Shown here one piece after another: positions 8,481 through 16,767 of a stretch of 64,000 nt of DNA (the first letter of the stretch is position 1; each line of letters begins with the position of its first letter). This DNA comes from Cupriavidus numazuensis (lineage in GTDB: Bacteria > Pseudomonadota > Gammaproteobacteria > Burkholderiales > Burkholderiaceae). The translations under genes and the position numbers were made by a program. Under the pieces are notes generated by a model. That model had not been told where the DNA came from. It did no database searches and worked only from the letters and a program-made list of their open reading frames with translations. The stretch is from NCBI RefSeq assembly GCF_905397435.1, contig NZ_CAJPVI010000031.1:48772-112771 (forward strand). Direction: 5' to 3'.

Positions 8481-8876
8481 CTACCGCCGGGGGTGCTTGC
8501 GAAGGTAGTCTCTCTCCTGTGCGAGACAGACGTCCATGAGGGTGCCTTCCCGATACGCCTCATACTCGCCGTTCCAGCGGTTACTCGACAGAACGAGGTC
8601 GTCCGCGATATACCCTGCTTTGAAGTCGCCTTCGCAGACAACTGCGATTGCGCTGGTCGACTTCATGCGCCCCACTCGGGCCAATGCAGCCTTCACGGAC
8701 ATCTTGGTGCCATTGAATGACTTCAGGGGGTTCTTCTCTGACGTGTAGTCGTTGACCTCGACAAGTATCTTGACGACGCCTGTCGCTGCTGCCACTTGGC
8801 TCGACAAAATGAAGAGGCACGATAGCGGAATGGCAAAGTGCATCGCGACGGCGGTAACGGTCTTGGTGAACTGCAT
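8481..8876 (-). CDS. Hypothetical secreted protein
   Basis: The 131-residue product starts MQFTKTVTAVAMHFAIPLSC and has a hydrophobic stretch to about residue 31 ending SSQVAAATG, a plausible Sec signal peptide with cleavage after the AAA. The mature part (about 100 residues) has one cysteine pair (VVCEGDF, MDVCLAQ) and a basic tail. No family is recognised. It is oriented against its neighbours and stands alone. Confidence 0.55.
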   Translation of the reverse strand: MQFTKTVTAVAMHFAIPLSCLFILSSQVAAATGVVKILVEVNDYTSEKNPLKSFNGTKMSVKAALARVGRMKSTSAIAVVCEGDFKAGYIADDLVLSSNRWNGEYEAYREGTLMDVCLAQERDYLRKHPRR

Positions 8877-9279
8877 TTGGGCGAGTGAAAGGGAGGACGC
8901 TGAACTCTAACGAGAGGTATCTCGGTCACGAACCCCACCCTAGAGGGAGTTTGCCTGCACCTTCGGCAGCATTTCACTGACCGGGGGTTGCACTCTGCCC
9001 GGCGTTGACCGGGCGCAGCAGCCAGTCTGGTAGGTCGCCATTCCCGGGGCAGCGGATGGCGCTAACAGGTGGCGGTACTGCGACATCAATGTCGGTCTCA
9101 TCTTCGACAGTGAGGAGGAGTATCCAGACCCGGTGGAGTTGAAAAAGGGTCCTTGAGGCTCTGAGTTCGAACGGGTGCGGTGGGCCCAATCTTGGGAATC
9201 TATCAAGATTGTGACGATGACTCCGTGAGTCGGTTCTGATACCTTCTCGTTACATTCGGAAGCGATTGATGGGAGTCTT
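8877..9279. other. Intergenic region upstream of the SIR2-APAZ operon
   Basis: It must hold the divergent promoters of the 8481 and 9280 genes. A 71-codon minus-strand frame (8974-9189, containing LHRVWILLLTVEDETDIDV) reads somewhat like a protein but has no clear start or family, so it is not called. Confidence 0.5.
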
Positions 9280-11148
9280 ATGGATTCGTCAGTACGGGTG
9301 ATGTCGGGGCCGGAGTTTGCGTCCGTATTCGCGCTTCGCCCCCACTTGTTTGCCTGGTTTCTCGGTGCTGGCGCCTCAGCCGCCTCCGGCATCCCGACCG
9401 GCTATGCGATGATTCGAGATTTCAAAACGCGAATCTTCTGCAGAGAGGTGGGATACACCCTAAAGGAGATTGATGCTGCCGACCCGTTGTGGATTGCTCG
9501 GATAGACGATTTTTTCAAGACAAACTCCATCCTTCCGCCGGATGGCGACCCCACTGAGTATTCGGCCGCATTCGAAGCGGTGTATCCCAGCGAACGACAC
9601 CGCCGTCAGTATATTGATGATGCCATTCGCCTAGGGACACCTTCATTTGCTCATCGCGTCTTGGCTGCCCTGATGTCGAGCGGGAAGCTGAACGTCGTGT
9701 TCACGACGAACTTCGACCCGCTGGTCGAGACCGCCGTCACGCTGACTGACCAACTGCTCCCGCCCGATAAGCGAGCGCTGCCAACTCTAGCTGCAATTGA
9801 TTCCGCCGAGCGGGCGTCTCGCTGCGTTGCCGAGTCAGATTGGCCGTTGATTGCCAAGCTGCATGGTGACTACAAGTCCACCAATATCAAGAATACCAAC
9901 AGTGAGCTCGAGCACCAGGATGAGAACATGCGGCAGGTTCTTGTCGATGCGTGTCTACGGTTTGCTCTTGTTGTAGTGGGTTACAGCGGACGCGACACCT
10001 CGGTGATGGAAGCGCTGGAGTCTGTGCTGATGCAACCGCATGCCTATCCAAGTGGCTTGTACTGGGTGTGTTCGTCGAGGTCCAAGCTGCTTCCTGCTGT
10101 GAACAAGCTTCTGGAGAACGCGGCGATAGCGGGAGTGGACGTCTATATCATCGAATCAAAGAACTTCGATGAGTTGGCGGGCGACCTGGTTGCACAGGTC
10201 GATTTGCCCGATGTGCTGATGGAACATGTGATGCAGCGTAAGGCGCCGCCGCGCCTGCAACTCGTCAAGCCTCAGACCGTTGATGCGCAAGCATTTCCGG
10301 TTCTCCGCTATTCCGCCTTGCTTGTGAAAAGCGTGCCAATCGTTGCAAGATGTATCCAGCTGTCCAAGGCAAGCACGACGGTAGAGATACGAGCGCTGCT
10401 TAAGGAGCAGGGGTGCCGCGCTGTGGTCGCTTGCCAAGGGCGACAGCTTGCGGTGTTCGGAAACGATGCCCAATTGATTGGGGCCCTGCAATCCATGGAC
10501 CCCAAACTGGACGGCACGATTCAACTGGACCCTGAGAAGGATAGCTGGGCGCTCGGCCTCATTTACGACGCGCTGACAAGGGCGTTGTCACGCCGGCGCC
10601 CGCTCGCACCACGCTTCAAGCGCTCCGGCCACGGGCTTGTCGTGGTCCGGACGCGGCCGGACGAAGAACAAGGGCTGGTGCGCAAGCGAGAGACAGAACT
10701 CAGCCGGTTGAAGGCCGCCTACGACGGTCCGCTAACGGGGACGGTGCAGAATCTCTCGTTTCCATACCAGGAGGGAGTCAACCTCAAGCTGGAGCGCATT
10801 GAAGGCCGTTGGTGGTGTAACTACGAGCCCTTTACGTTTGTTGATGTTCCCCTCCGAAATGAGAACTCCTCGGGTGCGGCAGCTGGAGATGCGCTGGCCT
10901 TGCCGCAAAGAGGTGGCGGTGACCCCGCAGGAGATTGGCGGCGCGAGCGGTGGGCTCGAAGGTACAACCCTCAATGGTCGCGAATCGTTGACGCTTGGGC
11001 GGCCCTACTTACCACTGGGGATAACGGCCACGTTTCGGCCTTTGGTTTGGCCGCGAACGAAGGCATTGATGCATCCTTCAATCTGTCGCCGGTCACAGGC
11101 TGGAGTCGACCGTCGCACCACCACGCGTACTTCGAAAGGACAAAGTGA
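9280..11148 (+). CDS. SIR2-APAZ protein of a short-Argonaute defence system (SPARSA type)
   Basis: The 622-residue protein has an N-terminal SIR2 domain (about 1-290) and a C-terminal APAZ region (about 300-622), which replaces the Argonaute N and PAZ domains in short-Argonaute systems. SIR2 landmarks are GAGAS (29-33), TTNFD with N144, KLHGDY with H195 and GYSGRD (234-239), so the NADase residues look intact. In characterised SIR2-APAZ/Ago pairs, guide-directed recognition of invader DNA switches on NAD hydrolysis and kills or stalls the infected cell. ATG 9280 follows GGGAG. The gene overlaps the Ago gene by one base (TGATG), which suggests 1:1 coupled synthesis. Confidence 0.93.
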   Translation: MDSSVRVMSGPEFASVFALRPHLFAWFLGAGASAASGIPTGYAMIRDFKTRIFCREVGYTLKEIDAADPLWIARIDDFFKTNSILPPDGDPTEYSAAFEAVYPSERHRRQYIDDAIRLGTPSFAHRVLAALMSSGKLNVVFTTNFDPLVETAVTLTDQLLPPDKRALPTLAAIDSAERASRCVAESDWPLIAKLHGDYKSTNIKNTNSELEHQDENMRQVLVDACLRFALVVVGYSGRDTSVMEALESVLMQPHAYPSGLYWVCSSRSKLLPAVNKLLENAAIAGVDVYIIESKNFDELAGDLVAQVDLPDVLMEHVMQRKAPPRLQLVKPQTVDAQAFPVLRYSALLVKSVPIVARCIQLSKASTTVEIRALLKEQGCRAVVACQGRQLAVFGNDAQLIGALQSMDPKLDGTIQLDPEKDSWALGLIYDALTRALSRRRPLAPRFKRSGHGLVVVRTRPDEEQGLVRKRETELSRLKAAYDGPLTGTVQNLSFPYQEGVNLKLERIEGRWWCNYEPFTFVDVPLRNENSSGAAAGDALALPQRGGGDPAGDWRRERWARRYNPQWSRIVDAWAALLTTGDNGHVSAFGLAANEGIDASFNLSPVTGWSRPSHHHAYFERTK

Positions 11149-12596
11149 TGTCCGTTGCTGCCCTCTCAAAGCTCCCGCCGTTCACGCTACTGGAGGAGCC
11201 ACTGCTCGCTTTCTCCCCGGTGGATACGAATCAGGTAGATGTCCATCCATTGCGCGGGCTTGTCCGCTACGGCCCATTCTCTAAGGCGTCGTTTGGTCGC
11301 TTCGCCTCCTCATTGCGCATTGCCACAGTCGGGCCGGCGAACGCGTTCAAGAGGCGCGGCGAGTTGATGACTTCGCTCCGCCAAGCCTTTGAGCCGTCTG
11401 ACCGCTCGGAATACGTACCTAGGTATCCGGGCTTTGAAGAGCTGTTCGGAATTCAGCTGGTATCTGCAGCACCTTCTGCGCACGTGAAATGGCCAGAGTC
11501 TCTTGGGCAGTTGCCCGGCGAAGGCACTCCGTCGGAGCGCCTCTATGAAGCAATGGAGAACGCGCTGCGCCGACTCGATACAGTCCGGAACGACTTCGAC
11601 GTGGTGCTAGTTCACTTCCCCGACAACTGGGGACCGGCAACCAGGTCGAAGGATTTCGATGCACACGACATACTGAAGGCGCTTGGCGCCAAGTACAACA
11701 TACCAACGCAGGTTCTGAACGACCGGGCATTCACCTTCAAGTACAAGGCGTCACTAGCTTGGCGCCTGTCTATCGCGCTTTACGTGAAGGCAGGTGGAAT
11801 TCCTTGGAAGCTGGCCCGTATGACCAGTGTGCCGGATGAGACGGCATATATCGGCCTTGCGTATGCGCTGAGAGGCGACCAACGTGATGCACATTTTGTG
11901 ACATGCTGCTCTCAAGTCTTTGACATGGACGGCGGGGGCATGCAGTTCGTCGCATTCGAGGCCCGCGACCCGGTGGCGGATGTGCTGGAGGCAAAACGGA
12001 ACCCGTTCCTCAGTCGTGACGATATGCGTGCGGTTCTGGCCCGAACCCTGGGGCTTTACCAAGGGCGTAACGGTGGTGCGCTCCCCAAGCGCTTGGTCAT
12101 ACATAAGACCACTGCCTTCAAGCCGGAAGAAATTGAAGGCGCCTTCGACGCATTGGCAGGCGTACCGGAGGTCGATTGCATTGAGGTTGGCACGAACGCA
12201 AGCTGTAGAGGAGTCTGGTTGATTGAGTCCGGGAGGGACGGTCCCAAGAGCAAACCATCCGGCTATCCCGTACCACGAGGAGTCGTAGTCGTACGCTCAG
12301 GCAATTCGGCGCTGCTCTGGGCGGCCGGGAACGCGCCAGGCGTGTCGAACACTGGGGATTACTACCAAGGGAAGAAGAGCATCCCGCGGCCGCTCCAGTT
12401 GACGCGGCACGCCGGTCGAGGCCCACTGGAGACCGTCGCGCTCGAGGCTCTCGCCCTGACCAAGATGGATTGGAATAACGATGCGCTGTACGACCCTGTG
12501 CCGGTCAGTATCCGGTACTCGCAACGACTTGCGCGGACGATTGCCAACGTGCCAGATTTGCCCGGCAAGACGTATCCGTACCGCCTGTTCATGTAG
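11148..12596 (+). CDS. Short prokaryotic Argonaute (MID-PIWI)
   Basis: The 482-residue protein has only MID and PIWI-like domains, the usual size for short pAgos. The MID part contains LGAKYNIPTQ (179-188) and LYVKAGGIPW (211-220), which fit the 5'-phosphate pocket and following helix. The first PIWI strand reads IGLAYAL (235-241), with alanine where slicing Argonautes have the first catalytic aspartate; this predicts no slicing, as is known for short pAgos. It should bind a guide and target and activate the SIR2 partner encoded just upstream. GTG 11145 is an alternative start. GC content is similar to the partner gene, so both probably arrived together. Confidence 0.93.
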   Translation: MSVAALSKLPPFTLLEEPLLAFSPVDTNQVDVHPLRGLVRYGPFSKASFGRFASSLRIATVGPANAFKRRGELMTSLRQAFEPSDRSEYVPRYPGFEELFGIQLVSAAPSAHVKWPESLGQLPGEGTPSERLYEAMENALRRLDTVRNDFDVVLVHFPDNWGPATRSKDFDAHDILKALGAKYNIPTQVLNDRAFTFKYKASLAWRLSIALYVKAGGIPWKLARMTSVPDETAYIGLAYALRGDQRDAHFVTCCSQVFDMDGGGMQFVAFEARDPVADVLEAKRNPFLSRDDMRAVLARTLGLYQGRNGGALPKRLVIHKTTAFKPEEIEGAFDALAGVPEVDCIEVGTNASCRGVWLIESGRDGPKSKPSGYPVPRGVVVVRSGNSALLWAAGNAPGVSNTGDYYQGKKSIPRPLQLTRHAGRGPLETVALEALALTKMDWNNDALYDPVPVSIRYSQRLARTIANVPDLPGKTYPYRLFM

Positions 12597-12615
12597 TTCA
12601 GACGCTGGAATATAA

Positions 12616-12744
12616 ATGCTGGACCTGTTCACGCCCATACTCCCGCAGTCGAAGCTCTGCGAGAGCTTCAAACGCATCTCTGCTAGCGCCACATCAGCGG
12701 ACAGTTGTACCCGTTGGCCGCGCACGGCGTCCGAGACCGAGTAG
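12616..12744 (+). pseudogene. Truncated gene start (relic)
   Basis: A 42-codon frame beginning MLDLFTPILPQSKL and continuing SFKRISASATSAD reads like the N-terminus of a larger defence-island protein whose remainder is gone. The name of that family is not certain. After about residue 30 the frame loses protein character and stops at TAG 12742. It fills the gap between the Argonaute and AbiU2-like genes. Confidence 0.35.
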
Positions 12745-12830
12745 GGCGTGTGGCCTAAAAATTCGACAACCCGTGCCCTCAGAAGGGCTTCCATGGCGCT
12801 GTTGGAAAGAATCAATCCTAGAAGGAGATT

Positions 12831-13580
12831 ATGAATCCGGGTGACGAAGCAGATTCGATGCTTGACCAACTCGAGGCCGAGGTTGAGGCGTTTCAGGAGG
12901 AAGCTGTCCACGCAGTGATGTTGCATGAGAGTTGGAAGCCGACTGCGTACGACACCGCACTCCATGAACGAATGGGTAACTCCTATTCCACACACACGTT
13001 CCAAATAATCCGGATGGCGCTCCGCCGGGAACTCATCTTGACGCTGATGCGGATTTGGGATAGCAACAGGAGCGCCCTAGGCTTAACGGCTGTGCGTGAG
13101 AGCTTGCGTAACGAAGCTTATTTCGAAGCATTGGTACGACGGCGCGCAGCTCGCCTTAACATGCGCCGAGACCCTGTAGAGCGTGTAAGGGAGGCGCTTG
13201 CTGACAAACGCGATGAAGTGAAGGGCATTGTAGAGAAATACATGCAAGGTGGCGTAGGCGCTCCCGTAATGGAACACCTGAAGGCGCTGCGAAATGAGCG
13301 GCTAGCGCATAGGCAATTGAAAACGCCCACCGAACCGGGGGCCAGGGAAGCGTCGGAGGAGAAAATCGAGGAGCTCTACCAGGACACGCTCAAAGCGGTG
13401 ACTGTCCTGCTTTCTTTGGTCTCGGCGCACTATTTCGACATCGCAACTGACGCGGCAAATGTCTACGGACACCACGCGCGTTTTTTTTGGGCCGCTGCCC
13501 GCGGTGAGCGTACAGAGGGACATCCCAATTTCAGGCCGGCCCAGGTCATGGATAGAGAAGGGGGAGGGGATGTCGCTTGA
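12831..13580 (+). CDS. AbiU2-like HEPN-domain protein
   Basis: The 249-residue, mainly helical protein resembles the AbiU2 group. The segment LKALRNERLAHRQ (about 150-162) carries an R-x5-H motif (R154 to H160), the signature of HEPN ribonucleases, preceded by a long charged helix region. HEPN proteins often act as RNases or as toxins in abortive infection. ATG 12831 follows AGAAGGAGATT, a strong ribosome-binding site. Its stop codon lies inside the start of the next gene (11-base overlap), so the two form a translationally coupled pair. Confidence 0.65.
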   Translation: MNPGDEADSMLDQLEAEVEAFQEEAVHAVMLHESWKPTAYDTALHERMGNSYSTHTFQIIRMALRRELILTLMRIWDSNRSALGLTAVRESLRNEAYFEALVRRRAARLNMRRDPVERVREALADKRDEVKGIVEKYMQGGVGAPVMEHLKALRNERLAHRQLKTPTEPGAREASEEKIEELYQDTLKAVTVLLSLVSAHYFDIATDAANVYGHHARFFWAAARGERTEGHPNFRPAQVMDREGGGDVA

Positions 13581-14565
13581 CATATCAAACAAGAGGATGC
13601 CGGAGGATGGCGCCCGACTAATCCAGGATGCGCTGGCCGAGCTAGGCTGGGATGCAGATGCTGCCGCAGTGGCCGAGAGTGTTCGTCGGCTAGACATCGG
13701 CCTTCCTGCTGAGGCCGAATTTTCCGTTATCTGCGCTTGGCTTGGCAAATGCGAGTTGCTTCACAAACTTGACCAGCATCAGGTTCCCCCCCGTTCAGCA
13801 ATGACCTATCAGGTACCGGATGTTTTGGCCAGATTTTCTACGCAGACGAATCGTTCGCCGGTCCTCGTTGAGGTGAAGTCCAAGCAGGCCAATACGCTTT
13901 CATTTCAACCGGCATACTTGAAGCGGCTAACCGCGTATGCTGACTTGGTTGGAATGCCTCTGTTGATTGCTTGGAAGTTCCATAGCGTGTGGATGCTGTT
14001 CGAGGCGAAGCACCTGACGAAGGCAAAGAAGAACTTCAACATCTCACTTCAGACTGCTATGCAGGAGAACCTGCTAGGCGTTCTTGCTGGCGATGTCGCG
14101 TACAAAGTTGGCGCTGGCGCAGGAGTTCACATCCGCTTGCGAAAGGAGGAGTTGGTGGACGTTACGAAGACAGAGGATGGACGAACAGAGAGCTGGAAGA
14201 TGGTTGTCGACGATGTGGCATTGACCGATTACCACGGCAAGCGTATCGAGGACGTTGGTATAGACGTGCAGGCTCTCTTTACCTCCTGGGATTTGGAGGA
14301 GACAGAGGAGCATACAAACGCGCATATACACATACACTCGGTTGCCGGCGACGACGGACTACAGTTTGCGTACACTGCGATGCAACGACAGTTGGATTTT
14401 GAGTCGCACGGGGATGGTCGACCACATTGGCGTGGATTGCTTCGTAAAGAGCAGGTGACCGCAAGCATCTCGAATTTCTCGGCAGCGCTGCAAGTGGGGT
14501 TCGAGAAGGCGATTGTTTCGCACATTTTTCATGTGCGCCCGACAACAATTCCAGACTTCCTGTGA
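13570..14565 (+). CDS. PD-(D/E)XK nuclease-like protein
   Basis: The 331-residue protein has a restriction-endonuclease-like core at about 80-145: VPDVL (P83-D84), VLVEVKSK (E101-V-K103) and the following YLKRLTAYADLVGMPLLIAWKF helix-strand unit, which are the PD and ExK elements and the amphipathic helix of Hjc-like nucleases. The C-terminal half is not recognised. ATG 13570 gives the natural length; the frame upstream overlaps the HEPN gene. The 11-base overlap with the HEPN gene suggests they work together. Confidence 0.65.
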   Translation: MSLDISNKRMPEDGARLIQDALAELGWDADAAAVAESVRRLDIGLPAEAEFSVICAWLGKCELLHKLDQHQVPPRSAMTYQVPDVLARFSTQTNRSPVLVEVKSKQANTLSFQPAYLKRLTAYADLVGMPLLIAWKFHSVWMLFEAKHLTKAKKNFNISLQTAMQENLLGVLAGDVAYKVGAGAGVHIRLRKEELVDVTKTEDGRTESWKMVVDDVALTDYHGKRIEDVGIDVQALFTSWDLEETEEHTNAHIHIHSVAGDDGLQFAYTAMQRQLDFESHGDGRPHWRGLLRKEQVTASISNFSAALQVGFEKAIVSHIFHVRPTTIPDFL

Positions 14566-14714
14566 CGAGGGATAACGTATCTGGCAGATAATCAACTAGG
14601 GTTCGCGGACCAGATATTGTATTGAGCTTATGGGTTGTAGCGCTCTCCTGGGGTGAAGGATGGTTTAATATAAGCGGAAAAATTTTTGTTGAGAAAAATC
14701 TAACGGGACAGAAT

Positions 14715-15650
14715 GTGACCAAGGCAGTTGACTACGTCGGTATCATCTCCGCAAATCTTCGTATGGGAACAACAGATTGGCTTAAGCGCGATTTGTTGTT
14801 GTACGACAAAATCGGCCTCCTTTCATTGGGTGGCGCTAAGTTGATGCTGCGCTCACACAATGATAGAAGCGCTAGACGTGCAGATACCTATGAGTGGTTG
14901 GAGGAACAGGGCGTGCTCTTTGAGGCACCTTATGATTACGACATCGCTCATCCTGAGGTGCGGTCTCTCATCGAACTGGCCGATGACTCTAATAAGAAAT
15001 TCGAGTACGAGCATCCAAGTGACCCAGTTGCGTGGCGCCAAAGGAATGAGTCCGAACGAAAGCCATCGGAGGATTCGTTCCATCATCATTGGAACACCCA
15101 CATATACTTGGCTCGTGCAGTAGCAGCGCAGATGAGGCTAAACGGAAATCCGAGGACATTTGCGCTTGTAAATCCACGCAAGTTTGCGCAAGAGCCAGCG
15201 ACGCGTGAGCTAAAGCAAGTCGAATTGCGTAGATTGGTTATCGATAGTTTTCCGGAGATTGATAAAGATATTTCATTCGAGGATTTGCTATTGCTGCGAA
15301 AGGAGGATGAGTTTAAGGAGCGTTCCACTGCACTGCGAATATGGGTAAATAAGATAGCAGGTGGAAATTCTCCGCTTCACGAGATAGAAGAGGAGTATGT
15401 GCATCTACGGAATCAATACGAGCGATACCTCCAGGTGATAAGGGTTAGATATAGCCTTACTGGTATCGGCGCACTTTTTTTGGCTGCCGGCGAGATTGCA
15501 GTGGAAGCTGCCAAATTTAACGTTGGAAATGTTATCGGTAAAACGTTTTCGTTGTTTTCGACGCGCTCGGCGCTTGCGGAAGCGGAACTGAAGGCCCCAG
15601 GCCGAGAAGTGTCATTTCTCAATTATTTAGAGAAAGAAGTGACCTCTTGA
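14715..15650 (+). CDS. Hypothetical protein, family not recognised
   Basis: The likely start is GTG 14715 with GGGACAG upstream (MTKAVDYVGIISANLRMGTT), giving 311 residues; a TTG at 14622 is possible but has no ribosome-binding site. The protein has a charged helical middle and a less polar segment near the end (YSLTGIGALFLAAGEIAVEA, about 245-265). GC content is visibly lower than in neighbouring genes, a sign of separate acquisition. Position between a HEPN-nuclease pair and other defence-type genes is the only hint to function. Confidence 0.6.
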   Translation: MTKAVDYVGIISANLRMGTTDWLKRDLLLYDKIGLLSLGGAKLMLRSHNDRSARRADTYEWLEEQGVLFEAPYDYDIAHPEVRSLIELADDSNKKFEYEHPSDPVAWRQRNESERKPSEDSFHHHWNTHIYLARAVAAQMRLNGNPRTFALVNPRKFAQEPATRELKQVELRRLVIDSFPEIDKDISFEDLLLLRKEDEFKERSTALRIWVNKIAGGNSPLHEIEEEYVHLRNQYERYLQVIRVRYSLTGIGALFLAAGEIAVEAAKFNVGNVIGKTFSLFSTRSALAEAELKAPGREVSFLNYLEKEVTS

Positions 15651-15976
15651 TGGAGGCGGGGAGATTCGCCTGGAATCGGGTGGAGTTGCTTTACACGACG
15701 CGGAAGAGTCCAGTTGATTTCATCCGGTAAATTTGTGAACCTGAAGGAAATTGCATGGTAGGCGTCGCGGGAGTATTCCGAAGAACAGGTAGTGCCTAAG
15801 GCCCTGGGGCAGGCTTTTGCAGCCTGGTCGGTAAGCGCCGGAAGCTCATCCGCATGAGCTTCGATGATTGCCAGCCACTTTGGGTACCGTTCGGCTGTCC
15901 AGGATTCGAAGCTTGGATGCAGTCGGCCGTTATTCAGTAGCCAGTGCCCAGCAACTTGAAACCCGATTTCCAGAGA
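15623..15976 (-). pseudogene. Gene relic, minus strand
   Basis: A 117-codon open frame with clear protein character (for example HWLLNNGRLHPSF, ERYPKWLAIIEAHADELPAL, SRDAYHAISFRFTNLPDE) runs from a TAG at 15977-15979 to TAA 15623 but has no ATG, GTG or TTG start. Readable sequence (SGYTEPYGSCKDE) continues upstream of the TAG, so the gene looks interrupted by at least one stop. Family unknown. Its end overlaps the 14715 gene by 28 bases. Confidence 0.5.
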
Positions 15977-16080
15977 CTATTCATCTTTGCAACTGCCGTA
16001 GGGCTCTGTGTATCCAGACTGCCACTTTCAATGAACTGTCCGGAGTATTATGCGGGTTGAACCAACCCACATGAGAAAGC

Positions 16081-16395
16081 ATGGCAACTTACAAGCAACT
16101 GATGGCCCAGAAGGAAGCTCTCGAGGCGCAGCTCGCTGAAGTGCGCGCAACTGAGGTTGCCAGCGTTATCGAGAAAATCCGTTCCCTGATGGCGGAGTTC
16201 GGCCTGACCGCGGAAGACATTGCCGAGAAGCGCCGCCGTGGCCGTCCTGCGGGCGCGGGCGCTGCCAAAGCTGAAAAGGAACCGCTCCCACCGAAGTACC
16301 GTGACCCGAAGACTGGCAAAACTTGGTCAGGCCGCGGCCGCACACCAGCATGGCTCGGGAAGAACCCGAATCGGTTCCTCATCGGTGAAGAGTAA
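16081..16395 (+). CDS. H-NS histone family protein
   Basis: The 104-residue protein has an N-terminal coiled coil (about 1-50, MATYKQLMAQKEALEAQLAE) for oligomerisation and the C-terminal AT-rich-DNA-binding motif RDPKTGKTWSGRGRTPAWL (about 77-95). The linker carries RRRGRPAG, an AT-hook-like GRP that adds DNA affinity. H-NS proteins silence horizontally acquired AT-rich genes. Encoded inside an island, it may silence the island itself or interfere with chromosomal H-NS. Confidence 0.93.
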   Translation: MATYKQLMAQKEALEAQLAEVRATEVASVIEKIRSLMAEFGLTAEDIAEKRRRGRPAGAGAAKAEKEPLPPKYRDPKTGKTWSGRGRTPAWLGKNPNRFLIGEE

Positions 16396-16465
16396 GCCTT
16401 CGATGCCTCAGACGCCATGCCGATAGCGACGACTTCATACGCGTTTGACGCGAGGTAGAGCTTCT

Positions 16466-16678
16466 ATGGCCTCACCTAAACGAGTCGATGCGTGGAGTCG
16501 GATAGCAGAGACCGACTTCGAGAGCGTGTTTCATCTGTTGCTCGGTCGGCTCGTCCATGCCATTGCTAGGCTGGACTTCAATGTAGGCTTGCAGCTTAGC
16601 TATTGGGGACACGAGGAGGACCCGAGTACTCGGGTCCTCCTCGAAACGGTAACGACTCAGCGCTGGTGCTGCCCGTAA
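16466..16678 (+). pseudogene. 5' fragment of a hypothetical gene
   Basis: ATG 16466 begins MASPKRVDAWSRIAETDFES and reads as a natural protein up to RLDFNVGLQLSYWG (about residue 48). There the frame enters a 32-base perfect palindrome and then loses protein character, ending WCCP-stop. The likely cause is loss of the 3' part at a rearrangement point. The family is not recognised. Confidence 0.5.
16612..16643. repeat. Perfect 32-base palindrome
   Basis: CGAGGAGGACCCGAGT is followed directly by its exact reverse complement, with no loop. It lies at the truncation point of the 16466 reading frame. It is too regular for a normal coding sequence and has no U-run, so it may mark a fold-back rearrangement or a protein-binding site. 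Confidence 0.75.
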
Positions 16679-16767
16679 TTCTTACCTCTCAGGATACTGC
16701 TCCGCGTTATCGTAACCGCCGACATGAGGAAGAGGGCCGTCCTTTACTTCACGGTACACACGCAGGT

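Noticed and set aside
8940..9392. Minus-strand frame of 150 codons upstream of the SIR2-APAZ gene
   Set aside because: It overlaps the SIR2-APAZ start and its residues do not resemble a folded protein.
12297..13004. Minus-strand frame of 235 codons across the end of the Argonaute gene
   Set aside because: It is antisense to a clear MID-PIWI C-terminus and has no independent support beyond the intergenic part.
16647..16657. CGGTAACGACT as the right end of the putative transposon starting at 5882
   Set aside because: It is in the right orientation, but the outer bases do not match the TGTCCGC terminus and there is no second repeat, so no end is called.
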